NCBI GenBank assembly: GCA_033032865.1
Contig: JAWHQI010000028.1
Span: forward strand, 6,777,001 to 6,841,000
Origin: Dactylorhiza incarnata
Lineage: Eukaryota > Streptophyta > Magnoliopsida > Asparagales > Orchidaceae
Length of the DNA: 64,000 nt
Reading direction: 5' to 3'
Shown: positions 32,465-42,919 of the stretch, one piece after another
Numbering within the stretch: the first letter of the stretch is position 1
Layout: each line of letters begins with the position of its first letter
Position numbers and translations under genes: made by a program
The notes under the pieces: generated by a model
The model's input: only the letters and a program-made list of their open reading frames with translations
What the model was told of the DNA's origin: nothing
The model's database searches: none

Positions 32465-33947
32465 TGATGAGTCCAGTTTATATAGTGATTTCCGGACTCA
32501 TCTGGGCTAGGTTTCATGCATTTGCACTTCACTTTAGGCCTATTTTCAATTCTATTTGATCATGTTGCCCATTTCATTGCTTAGTGCACATTTATGCCCC
32601 ATCTTGGTGTGATTTCATGTATTTCTGTGGTCTAATATATTTTCATGCAGGTCCAAGGGTTGTGCGACACTCGGGATGGGTTCTGGGGGATTTTCGGTCG
32701 AAAAAGCCACTGGTCGTGCGTTTTCCTTCTCGCACGACCAGGCGCACGACCACTGGTCATGCATTAATTCCCTTCCCTGATCGAGCGACGACGCATGATC
32801 ATTGGCCTTCTTCGCGCACGACCACTGGTCGTGCACCGCTGACCGTGCGCTATTTTGCAGTTCAGGCCTATGCTACAGGTTCTTCGCGCACGATCAGAGG
32901 CATTCCTTCGCGCACGACCATTGGTCGTGCGCCTGATCGTGCGCGGTGTTTATTTCCTGCTCCGCCTATAAATAGGCAAGCGCGATTTTAGGTCGGGATC
33001 ACTTCCAGTCCGCCGTTTTCCGCCTATTTGGGGGGGTTCCGACTCCTCCAGCGCCGCCCACCTTAGGGAGGATCTCCGGGCAAGCTTTCAATGCCAAATC
33101 GTCGCCGGAGCTTCCTCTTGGCCTCCTCCTTCATCCTTGGGCTTCAAGAAGGGAGTCAACCTAGCCTTCTTCTTCAAGATTGGAGCAGCTTGTGATCATT
33201 CCTCCGGTTTGTGACACGAAGAAGACGGGTCCACTGGAAGGTAGTGATAGCCTTCTCTACCCCGGACGCAGTTGAGGACCGAGCTTGGACGCGGATTGAC
33301 AACCCGGCGATTCCTTCTGTGAATCCTCAACAAGACTTTGGAGTCGGTCGATTTCGCACACTCACCTCCTCTTGTAGTTGATAGTTTAGTTGGATTTCTT
33401 ATATGTTTGATGAAGTATACTTTTATTTGTTAACATTAGTATGAAATCATGTCTATGTGATTGAGTAATCTTGTTATATTTTCATTTGAGGTGTGCCTAG
33501 TGGTGTGGATTGTTTGTTGTGTTGTGCCGCCCTAACAATTGTTAGTGGTGTTCTTTGCGAAGAGGTGCTTGCGACCCTCATTCCGCCGCTCTCTCCACTC
33601 CATCCGCTAACCTACTCGTCCATCCGCCTAGCGATTCGGTGCATTGCAGCCCGTGTAGTCTTCCATCCCGCCTGGTGAAGCAGTGCGCTCAAGGCCTGCA
33701 TAGGAGTAGTCGTAGCTATTTTATTTTGTTTTCCGCAATCCAAACCAAGCCTCCCGCAATCCATCCGACCTTAAGGACTTCAATCTCAAGTCCTCCTCAA
33801 TAGTCAACTCCACCTTACTGTGTTCCTTCCGAGATCAATACTCGGGGATTTACTCCTTGTTTTATATTACTTGAACGATCGGTACACTGCCGTTTCGTGC
33901 CGCAGTCGAGCTACCGCCTATAGCGGTGTGCGAGATTTGCGCCATCA
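32465..33947 (+). mobile_element. N3 5' LTR
   Basis: Palindrome array at about 32700-32944 (for example CGCACGACCACTGGTCGTGC near 32815), TATAAATA 32967-32974, leader palindrome 33532-33545, end GCGCCATCA. The 3' LTR is offset by 16009. Confidence 0.9.
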
Positions 33948-33953
33948 AGTTTT

Positions 33954-33971
33954 TGGCGCCGTTGCCGGGGA
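33954..33971 (+). other. N3 primer binding site (tRNA-Asp type)
   Basis: TGGCGCCGTTGCCGGGGA, identical to the N1 site. Confidence 0.85.
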
Positions 33972-34202
33972 ACACAGACGTGTGAGTTTTCTTGAGAGGG
34001 AGAGCCGAGAGATAGTAGTTCTTCCAGTGTTTATAGCCGCCTTTTTATTTGTGTTTACTTTTTAAATTTATATTATTTGTTATTATTTCTTCTCTCCTAT
34101 TTTAAAGTTTTAAGCAAGTTTAATCCAAGGAGTTTTATTAGTTTGTGTAGATTTCCTTGCAAAGAATTTCAGTTTCGTTTTATCTGCTTTTTTTTGTTGA
34201 AA

Positions 34203-35258
34203 ATGTCTTCATGGGCTATTTCTCCTGGCACTTACGGCATGATGGTCTATTATATAGACCAAATGAATGAGTTAAATGCTAGGCAGTGTAGGAACGTTGT
34301 TTGCTTGTTGTGTCGAGGAGAGGGTCATGAATTGAAGGACTGTCCTAGTCTTTTCAATCCTGACCGCCGCTCCTCCACTCATGACAACATTGTCCCTATC
34401 ACTCATTCTTTACCCATTGAGGCAATCGTGCCCTCTACCCCCGATCTTATTTCGTGCATGGACTCCTCACTCCCTGTGTATGGCTTCACTCCTAGTGATG
34501 ATGATCACTCATCCGTTGGCCAACAAGGAGAGGAATGGGAGCTCCTAGATGCACCTGAGTGGGATGAGGATGTCATTTTCCCTGAAGGGGAGAATGAATA
34601 CTTTGAACACGATGGTGCACCTCGGTGGGATGAGGAGGATACTCTCTCTGATGAGGAGGTTTGCACTTCTTCATGGGATGAGGAGGTCCAAACCACCACT
34701 AAGGCCCCTGAGTTCTCAAGTTCCCCTTGCTATGATATTTACGATGATGATAGTGATCTATCCTTGGATCCTGCTGGGAGTGAAACCGGGATCACTCCTA
34801 TAATTACAGATTATTTATGTCTTTCTTCTATTTTGTTTCCTGACCACCCTTCTTGGCTTGAACATGTGTAGGGGGATTCAGCAGTGGTAAATCTTTGGGG
34901 AGCTGAACCTAAAATGCCCTCCACTGCTGATCCACCTCTATCTCCTCTTCCTGATATTTTTAATGCTTATTCTTTTCCATCCATGCGGGATTATGAGTAT
35001 GTTGACCCATTTTTGGGTAATGATGAAAACCAATACTTGCAGGGGAAATACAGTGCTGTGATGGTGTTTCCCTTAAAGGATTGGCTGCAGGGAGGCAAAA
35101 GATATTCATATCCTGATCTAATGTCGGAAGAGAAGAAGAAGGCGAAAAAGAAAGAGATTTGGGGATGGAGGATAAATCCTTCCTTCTGCTTCTACTGTTG
35201 GGTCTTCGGGCCCATCTCTATTATTTTTAGTTACTATTTTAAATCAACTTATAGTTGA
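34203..35258 (+). pseudogene. N3 gag-like zinc-knuckle acidic protein, one in-frame stop
   Basis: 352 codons from ATG 34203, chosen because MSSW and the YYIDQMNELNARQCRN block align with N1. The knuckle CLLCRGEGHELKDCP is identical to N1, followed by the acidic WDEE-rich region. TAG at 34869-34871 replaces the CAG (Gln) found in N1 and N2, so it is a C-to-T change. After it the same frame stays open to 35258 but diverges from N1, with a Lys-rich run and a hydrophobic aromatic C-terminus. The frame also extends upstream to 34077 without a conserved start. A coat or RNA-binding role is inferred only from the knuckle. Confidence 0.65.
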
Positions 35259-35362
35259 TCATTTTGAGGCATGTAATATTTAGGGTTTATTAACTTTTGC
35301 TTTTATGCTTAGACAATATTATTAACTGCTTAATACAGGTATTAAGTGCAGCTTAAGGACGG

Positions 35363-36760
35363 TGTTGGAAATTGTAATCACAATTACCTTGATTTGTGAG
35401 AAGTCACCCTTAAACTAAGATTGAATTGCATTTGTATTTGATATGCTTTTCCAGTATTGTCTTGCAGATTATCATTGCTAAGTGTAACTCAATGTCAGGT
35501 CACAATGGGTCTGCAAACACAGTTTCATACAATGTAATTCTTCATTATATGAAACATGGTGATGACTCATGTGTGATCTCTCTATTGGGGTACACTTCAT
35601 TTTCAAGACTATTGAAGACTTTGGAGTGCGGTTGCAGCAAGTGTTCAAGAGAAGAGAAGAAAATTGTTGAAAACAATTTTCCTAAGGACATGTCTCGAGA
35701 GATCAAGTATGTCTCGAGAGTTCTGACTTGTCTCGAGAGGCAAGTTCTTTGGATCTCGGTATTTCTGTTCTTGATGTCTCGAGAGATCAAGCATGTCTCG
35801 AAAGACCTTATGTCTGAAATCTTTGTAATGTCTCGAGAGATCATCGAGTTCTCGAGACATCTCTTTCCTGCTCTCTTTGCTTCATATTTCGGTAGATCCC
35901 TCATGTCTCGAGAGAACCCTTATGTCTCGAGAATTCTGTTCGAAATATTATCTAATTTGTTTTCTCCGTTCTTGTCGTTTCATAAACGCTCTCTCCCGAT
36001 CCTAACGGATATATTGAGTGCATTTAAGGCCGGTTTATCCCTTAATTGCTTCCCTCTATATATAGGATCGCTCTTGAGTCATTAAAAACACAAGTTTTTC
36101 GAATCGTTCTCAAACCCTAATTTCTCTCCCGATCAAAACGAACGTGAAAAGCGCCGCCTCGCCGTCGTCTACGATTGGAGATCGATCAACTCATTGGAGT
36201 TGCCGATTTCTATCAAGAAGGATTTGATTGATCCGTGTTCTGATTCTACAATCTCTATTGGATCGTTTCGGATTGCCAAAGACAGATTTGAAGGATCGTT
36301 GTTCTTCCTCATCGTTCTCAAAAGCTATTCAAGAAGAAGGAAGAAAACGCCTCTGTTATTCAGATCTGGTATCTAATTGTTCAAAACCTTTTATCATCTA
36401 TTGTAGGAGTTGTTATCTCCGAGTTGTAGGAGAGGTTGTTCTCCGAGTTGTAGGAGAAGTTTTCTCCGAGTTGTAAGAGAGGTTCTCTCTGAGTTTGTAG
36501 GAGTTTGACTCCGAGACTGTAGGATCGTTCTTGATCCGAGTTTTAGTGAGTAGTCAAGTCTAGCTGTGGTGCTAGATTGGCGAGGCTGGCAGTGGAGTAC
36601 CCAAGTACGGGGAACCACTATAAATTCCTGGTGTTATATGTGGCTGTGATTTATTTTGTGTGCTGTGCTTTACGCTTAATTTTTTTTTATTCCGCAAAAG
36701 ACGTGGAGATCACCTATTCACCCCCCTCTAGGTGATTTAGGTAGGCAACTAGATACTTCA
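35363..36760 (+). mobile_element. S1 5' LTR
   Basis: Starts TGTTGGAAAT, ends GATACTTCA. TGTCTC array 35691-35928, TATATATA 36057-36064. About 36405-36545 has several degenerate copies of GTTGTAGGAGAGGTT-type sequence in the transcribed part. Confidence 0.95.
35691..35928 (+). promoter_or_regulatory. TGTCTC/GAGACA array upstream of S1 TATA box
   Basis: Eight TGTCTC at 35691, 35710, 35729, 35775, 35794, 35829, 35904 and 35923, and one GAGACA at 35854; most are within TCTCGAGA palindromes. TGTCTC is the classical auxin response element bound by ARF factors. TATATATA follows at 36057-36064. The same array is in the 3' LTR (45776-46013), with one motif changed to TGTATC. Confidence 0.75.
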
Positions 36761-36762
36761 AT

Positions 36763-36775
36763 TGGTATCAGAGGG
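36763..36775 (+). other. S1 primer binding site (initiator Met tRNA type)
   Basis: TGGTATCAGAGGG, two bases after the LTR end. Confidence 0.9.
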
Positions 36776-36837
36776 TCGTTGTTCGTTGCTAGGTTAACAC
36801 CTTGAACAGGATCCATCCTTCTAGTTGCTAGCAAGCC

Positions 36838-39153
36838 ATGGATAGAGTCAAGGAATCCTCTCTGAAATTGCCCATCTACACTAAGGCCAACTTTCCTATG
36901 TGGAAGGAAAGAGTCCGTTTTTATATGGAAGCTGCAGATCCCAGAATCTTCCAAGTCGTGGAAGAAGGTCCCCATGTGCCAATGACTGCTTCGTCTACAA
37001 ATCCTACTGTTCAGATACCTAAGAAAATGATGGATTTGACCAAGGATGAGATAGCTCTTGTTGCTCTTGACAAGAAGGCCAAAAACATAATTGCAAGTGC
37101 AGTGGACGATTCCATGTTGCAAAACTTAATCCACTGCAAATCAGCCAAAGAAATGTGGACATCCTTGATTGTTCTAATGGAAGGTACTGACGAAGTGAGA
37201 GAAGACAGAAGATCCCTACTCAATCAAGAGTATGAGGCTTTCAAGTAGAGTAAGAAGGAGTGCATCGCTGATGCGTACGAGCGATTCTTCAAAATAGTCA
37301 ATGGTCTGAGGAACTACGACAGGGAGTTCACAAACGGTGAACTAAATGACAAATTCTTGCATTCCCTAACGAAAGACTGGGATAGCAAAATTGTGGCCAT
37401 TATAGAGTTTGGAAAACTGCCAAGTCTAGAACCTCAGAATCTGTTCGGGAAGCTGCTATCTCATGAATTACAAATGAACATCCGAAAGTCTGAAGAGGAT
37501 GTCAATCGAGCTTCAAGCAAAGAAAGAACCTTAGCTTTGAAGGCAGAGAGTTCAAAGAAGAGCAAAGCAGTGATACCGATTAGAGAAAAGGAATCTGATC
37601 ATGAAGAAGAATCGGAAGCCAGCTCCTCCTGTTCCGAACTGTCTGATGGGGAGTTCTCTTTGATTTCCCGTCAGTTTAAGAAACTGCTGAACAAACGAAG
37701 GCACATGAACAACAAGCCGTCTTCCTCGGATCATAAACATTCTCGTCGTGATGGCGACTATCACAGGAAGGGCTCAAGCAATAATGACAGGTACAAATCG
37801 AAACAGAACAAACATTTTTCTTCTGACATTATTTGCTACTATTGTAATAAGCCAGGGCACATAATTACTGAGTGTCCCTTCAAGAAGAAAGAAGGTGGAA
37901 GAAAAGAAGACAAGAAATCCACACACGGAAAGAAGAAATCAGATAGAAGTTTCGTCGCTAAGAAAGTCAAAACTCTGAGCGACAGTGACTCCGATGAGTC
38001 GAGTGATGAAGAAGAAGCTTACTTCGGCCTGATGGCCATGTCTGATGATGAAGAAGCACCCCCGTACACCGGAAAGGTAAATGATCACACTATTCTATCC
38101 GATTCTGATTATGCTTCGGCTGAACAACAAGATAACTCCTTAGACGATGAATCTGAGCTCATGTCTCAATATACCAAAATGCTCCAAAGTTTTGACAAGT
38201 GCCGAAAGGTTGTCAAAACTCAGGGTAAGGAGATCATGGCTCTCAAGGAGGTGGAATCTAACTTGAGAAAAGAAGTTGAAGAACTTTCTTCTCTCAAAGA
38301 GGAAGTCCAAGCCTTAAAAGACAAGATCAAAAGCTCGGAAGAGACTCTTGCCCTGAGAGATCATTCGATAAATGTCTTGGAGGAACAGCTTGCGGCTGAG
38401 AAGAAGTTGGTTGAAGCATTCTCTCAACCTAAAACTGTTCTGCCAATTATTGGTACTTTTACCACTAAGGCAAAAGGAAGCGGTTTAGGTCATGAAGCTA
38501 GTACTAGCAATTCTTCAAAAAATTCAATTGCTAAGAAGAATGGTCTGGTTGCTAAGAAAGCTACTACCAAAGAAAAAGGGAAAGCTCATCAAGAGCCTGT
38601 AGCATTCAAGAGAGTCATATTCCCTACGAATGCTTATGATATGGAGAGTTCCTATGGTCATTTCACACGACCAATTCCTTTTTCACCTGTGAATGATCAT
38701 AAGGAATGGGCTCCTCCCCGAAACTTTGGTGATAGTGCTTTTCAAGCACCCTATCAAGAGATTAATCGGAAAGGGTACGGTCCATTTGTTCATGGCCCGA
38801 GTGCTAAGAAAGCACCAAAAGTGAATGCTGTTGCACCAAAGCCGAAGAAGACAATACCACCTTGTGTGTGATGTCCCCATGAGGTATCCTCATCGAAAAG
38901 GACTGCTCCTGCAAGAGCTAACGTTCAAAAAGTTAAGCAGGAGAGTGTAAAAAGAAGGTACAACAGATTCGACTGTTGGTGCTGCGGCAAAATTGGTCAC
39001 TTTGCCATTGATTGTTGGTTCAATACAACGTATACTAGGAGACCACAAGTGAATGTTGAAAGGCAGACCACTCGCAATGTTAACATTCATCGTGGTGCTC
39101 AACTGACACGGGACCAAGGACCCAAATCTGTTTGGGCTCCTAAGGCGAAATGA
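36838..39153 (+). pseudogene. gag: S1 gag with two in-frame stops
   Basis: 772 codons in one frame from ATG 36838. The copia Gag (UBN2-type) domain occupies roughly codons 10-260: LPIYTKANFPMWKERVRFYME near the start, a Tyr/Phe-rich helical region after. CX2CX4HX4C knuckles at about codons 333-346 (CYYCNKPGHIITEC) and 713-726 (CWCCGKIGHFAIDC); an acidic, coiled-coil-prone segment lies between. TAG at 37246-37248 and TGA at 38869-38871 (possibly from CGA) interrupt it. The frame ends at TGA 39151, overlapping pol by 47 nt in another frame. Gag forms the particle shell and binds element RNA. Confidence 0.85.
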
Positions 39154-42100
39154 TTTGTTTTTGCAGGTATGTCCAAAGGCCAATGAAAATCCTATCTGGT
39201 ACTTGGACAGTGGATGCTCTCGGCATATGACCGGGACAAGAAGCCTTTTGCAAAACTACATTCCAGTTGCGAACGGTCCAAAAGTTATTTTTGGCGGTTC
39301 AGATAGAGGAATAACTAAAGGCTATGGTATGATTTCTAATGGTAATGTATCGTTTTCCGATGTAGCTTATGTGGAAGGATTACAACAAAATCTGATAAGC
39401 ATAAGTCAACTTTGTGATAAAGGATACATTGTTGATTTTCATAAAGATAAGTGTTTGATAAAGTCGGCTGAAAATCATGAAACGATTTTATCAGGCATTC
39501 GCTGTAGAAACATATTTTGTTTAAATTTTCTTTGTATATCATCTTCTACAACAGTATGTCTTTTGGCAAAAGATAGTGCATCTCTTGTTGACCAATGGCA
39601 CAAGAGATTAGCACATAGAAATCTCAAAACTATTAATAAATTGTTTTCTCAAAACTTAGTGCGAGATGCACCAGATGTTAAGTGCATTAAAGATAGACCT
39701 TGTCATGCATGTGTAAAAGGCAAGCAAACAAGAGCTACCTTTAAGAGCATTATTGGCAAAGATTCAACCAGGTGTTTATACCTGCTCCATATGGATTTGT
39801 TTGGTCCTTTGCAAATTAGAAGTTTAGGAGGAAAATCTTACACATTGGTTATTGTAGATGATTACTCTCGTTTTGCCTGGGTATTCTTTCTGAAACACAA
39901 GTCAGATACCTTTGACACTTTCACTAATTTTGTCAGGCAAGTCCAAAATGAATTTAACTGTTCGGTGGTCAAAATCAGAAGTGACCATGGTACAGAATTT
40001 GAATCTGGAGCCATGACAGAATTCTGTGAAAGCCTCGGTATCTTTCATGAGAATTCCTCTCCTCGAACTCCACAACAAAATGGAGTAGCTGAGAGAAAGA
40101 ATAGAACACTTATTGAGGCTTGCAGAACCATGTTGAGTGACTCTTCACTACCTGAATATTTCTGGGCTGAAGCTGTCAATACTGCATGCCATGTGCAAAA
40201 CAGAGCACTCATAAACAAAAACCATGAAAAGACTCCTTATGAACTTCTAAAAGGCAAGAAACCGACCATTTCTTATTTTCGAATCTTTGGTAGTAAATGC
40301 TTTGTGCTAAACAATGGAAAGCATTACAAAACTAAGTTTAGTGAAAAGAGCTTTGAAGGTATTTTTGTAGGTTATAGTATCCATAGTAGGGCATATAGAG
40401 TTTTTAATAAGAAAACCCTGGTGGTAGAAGAATCTATTAATGTTGTATTTGATGAGACGAGCATGCTACAAGGCAGCTCCTCTAGCATTTCTTCTGTAGA
40501 CACAGGTTCAAAGCTGCAGGACTTAAGCTTGGATCAGCCAGTTGAAGAAAATTCTCAACACTTCGTCAAAATTCCCCCAATAACTATCTATGAAGAAGAT
40601 CATCCTGATGAAGAGCCAATCCAAGTGGAGGAAGATACTCCAACAGTAGAAGAAATTCCTATTGGTCCAAATCATGCAAGGAACCTCGGACTACGACAAA
40701 TGAGGGATCATCCAGTTGATCAGATCATAGGAGATCCTCATGAAGGAATAAGAACAAGACGAGGTACCATTAACGAAAATATGCATTTAAGTTTTCTTTC
40801 GCAGGTCGAACCAAAGAAATTCCAAGAGGCAAATGAAGATCCATCCTGGATAATTGCTATGGAAGAAGAATTAAATCAGTTCAAACGCTGTAAGGTATGG
40901 ACACTTGTTCCAAAACCCAAGGACAAAAATGTCATTGGAACAAAGTGGGTGTATAGAAACAAGCTGGATGAAGAAGGAACAATCATAAAGAACAAAGCCA
41001 GACTTGTAGCTAAAGGATACAGACAAGAGGAAGGTATCGACTTCGATCAGACGTACGCTCCAGTAGCAAGGCTCAAAGCGATCAGACTCTTCCTTGCTTA
41101 TGCTGCTTTCAAGGGTTTCACCGTATATCAAATGGATGTCAAGTCCTCTTTCCTAAACGGAGACATTAAAGAGGAAGTATACGTTGAACAACCCCCAGGT
41201 TTTGTTAATCCTGATCATCCCAATCATGTTTATTTATTACAAAAAGCTTTATATGGTTTGAAACAAGCTCCTCGAGCTTGGTATGAGACGCTGTCTAACT
41301 TTCTTCTTGAGAACAAGTTCACAAGAGGAAAGATAGATAAGACATTATTTCTTAGGGAAGTAAAAGGCAAGATTTTGCTAGTGCAAATATATGTCGATGA
41401 CATCATATTTGGCTCTACGGACAATAACCTCTGCAAAAAGTTTTCTAAACTTATGCAAGGGAAATTTGAAATGAGCAGTATGGGTGAGCTGAAATATTTC
41501 TTAGGACTTCAAGTGAAACAGTCTGAAGATGGAATCTTCACTTCTCAGACAAAGTTCACCAAGGAGTTGATTAAGAAATTTGGAATGGAGAATGCAACCT
41601 CTATGAGGACTCCAATGAGTTCAGCTACGTCTCTGGACAAGGATGAGAAAGGGAAACCTTTTGATGAAACCAAGTACAGAAGCATAATTGGCTCTTTGCT
41701 CTACCTTACTGCCAGTAGACCTGATATAATGTTCTCTACATGTGTATGTGCTAGATTTCAGGTGAACTCAAAGGAATCCCACTATACTGCCGCAAAGCGG
41801 ATTTTGAGATACCTTAAAGGCACGCCAAATCTTGGCTTATGGTACCCAAGAAGTAATGATAGCGAACTAATTGGTTTTTCAGATGCAGACTTTGCAGGTA
41901 GCAAAGACGACAGGAAAAGCACTTCTGGGACGTGTCAATTCCTCGGAAGGAGACTTATTTCCTGGAGTAGCAAGAAGCAGAATTGTGTTGCAATATCAAC
42001 CGCCGAGTCAGAATACATTTCTGCTGGCAGTTGTTGCGCACAACTTCTATGGATAAGAAATCAACTTCAAGACTACAACATGAAGATCAAAGACATTCCC

Positions 42101-42334
42101 ATGTTTTGCGACTCTTCCAGTGCAATTGCTATCGCAAATAATCCAGTCTCTCACAGTCGGACAAAGTACATCGAGCTACGATATCACTTTATCCGGGAGC
42201 ATGTGGAGATGGGTGATATAAATCTAAGTTATGTCCCCACGGATAAGCAAGTTGCATACATATTCACGAAGCCACTGGATGAGACTAAATTCTCTTTCTT
42301 CAAAACGGAACTTGGATTGCTCAACATGGAGTAA
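39107..42334 (+). CDS. pol: S1 pol: protease, integrase, reverse transcriptase, RNase H
   Basis: Open from 39107 to TAA/TAG-type stop at 42334; no obvious ATG start, so it is probably made as a Gag-Pol fusion. Numbering from 39155: protease [11 protein letters not shown] (Asp 18); pre-integrase HKRLAHRN near 148 and zinc ligands CHACVKGKQ near 184; integrase core with HMDLFGPL (Asp near 214), [10 protein letters not shown] (Asp near 277) and [11 protein letters not shown] (Glu near 313); RT with QTYAPVARL and YVDDIIFGS (746-749); RNase H SDADFAGS near 910, STAESEYIS and a C-terminal TELGLLNME. All four activities have their key residues, in copia order with integrase before RT. Length about 1,060 codons is normal. 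It could still supply enzymes in trans. Confidence 0.95.
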   Translation, partial: HGTKDPNLFGLLRRNDLFLQVCPKANENPIWYLDSGCSRHMTGTRSLLQNYIPVANGPKVIFGGSDRGITKGYGMISNGNVSFSDVAYVEGLQQNLISISQLCDKGYIVDFHKDKCLIKSAENHETILSGIRCRNIFCLNFLCISSSTTVCLLAKDSASLVDQWHKRLAHRNLKTINKLFSQNLVRDAPDVKCIKDRPCHACVKGKQTRATFKSIIGKDSTRCLYLLHMDLFGPLQIRSLGGKSYTLVIVDDYSRFAWVFFLKHKSDTFDTFTNFVRQVQNEFNCSVVKIRSDHGTEFESGAMTEFCESLGIFHENSSPRTPQQNGVAERKNRTLIEACRTMLSDSSLPEYFWAEAVNTACHVQNRALINKNHEKTPYELLKGKKPTISYFRIFGSKCFVLNNGKHYKTKFSEKSFEGIFVGYSIHSRAYRVFNKKTLVVEESINVVFDETSMLQGSSSSISSVDTGSKLQDLSLDQPVEENSQHFVKIPPITIYEEDHPDEEPIQVEEDTPTVEEIPIGPNHARNLGLRQMRDHPVDQIIGDPHEGIRTRRGTINENMHLSFLSQVEPKKFQEANEDPSWIIAMEEELNQFKRCKVWTLVPKPKDKNVIGTKWVYRNKLDEEGTIIKNKARLVAKGYRQEEGIDFDQTYAPVARLKAIRLFLAYAAFKGFTVYQMDVKSSFLNGDIKEEVYVEQPPGFVNPDHPNHVYLLQKALYGLKQAPRAWYETLSNFLLENKFTRGKIDKTLFLREVKGKILLVQIYVDDIIFGSTDNNLCKKFSKLMQGKFEMSSMGELKYFLGLQVKQSEDGIFTSQTKFTKELIKKFGMENATSMRTPMSSATSLDKDEKGKPFDETKYRSIIGSLLYLTASRPDIMFSTCVCARFQVNSKESHYTAAKRILRYLKGTPNLGLWYPRSNDSELIGFSDADFAGSKDDRKSTSGTCQFLGRRLISWSSKKQNCVAISTAESEYISAGSCCAQLLWIRNQLQDYNMKIKDIPMFCDSSSAIAIANNPVSHSRTKYIELRYHFIREHVEMGDINLSYVPTDKQVAYIFTKPLDETKFSFFKTELGLLNME

Positions 42335-42409
42335 TGATCAAGTCAAGCAAAACCATGAAGACATGAAGATTACAAAAATTCAGAATTTTTCCTGAAAACT
42401 TCAGGCATA

Positions 42410-42763
42410 TGTCTCGAGAACTACATGTTGTCTCGGGAACTACCTGTTTTCTCGACAACTCAAGTCACTTTAAAATCTCGACATCATCCAAAGGACTTCA
42501 GGGAACTCTCGAGACAGGCTGGTTCTCGCGAGACAAGTTTAAGATCTCGAGATATGGTGATGTCTCGAGATATGGGTTATCACTCGAGACATCAATGAAG
42601 GAAATAACCTGTTGAAACTCCTGAGTTCTCGAGACATACCCTATGTCCCGAGACATAGTTTTCTTTAAGATTCCAAACGTCAGGTAAGCGCTATTTCCAC
42701 TTTTAATTTTCTTCAAAATGTCACTTTAACGTGAAATCAAAATCATATATATATATATATAAG
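42410..42763 (+). promoter_or_regulatory. Second TGTCTC/GAGACA array plus TATA run, upstream of third ORF
   Basis: Between pol and the third ORF: TGTCTC at 42410, 42429 and 42561, and GAGACA at 42511, 42530, 42586, 42631 and 42650, several within TCTCGAGA. A TATATATA run follows at 42745-42763, and the ORF starts at 42920. Order and motifs copy the LTR promoter (array, TATA, transcript start). 42335-42409 shows nothing else. Confidence 0.5.
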
Positions 42764-42919
42764 AAATCGAAAACTTGATGTTCACGAAATCAATTTCCGA
42801 GACTTCCCCGACCTTTCGACTTTCTCTCGAGCGGCGATGGTTAGCGACAGGTCTCAGTGCTCTCGGTGGCTCTCGATACTTCATCTTCTCCATTCGACAA
42901 TTCTCCATATCTTGCTTCA

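Noticed and set aside
35545..35904. 119-codon minus-strand ORF in the S1 LTR (and 45630-45989)
   Set aside because: It is antisense to the TCTCGAGA array; the repeated SRD/SRH residues come from the motif itself.
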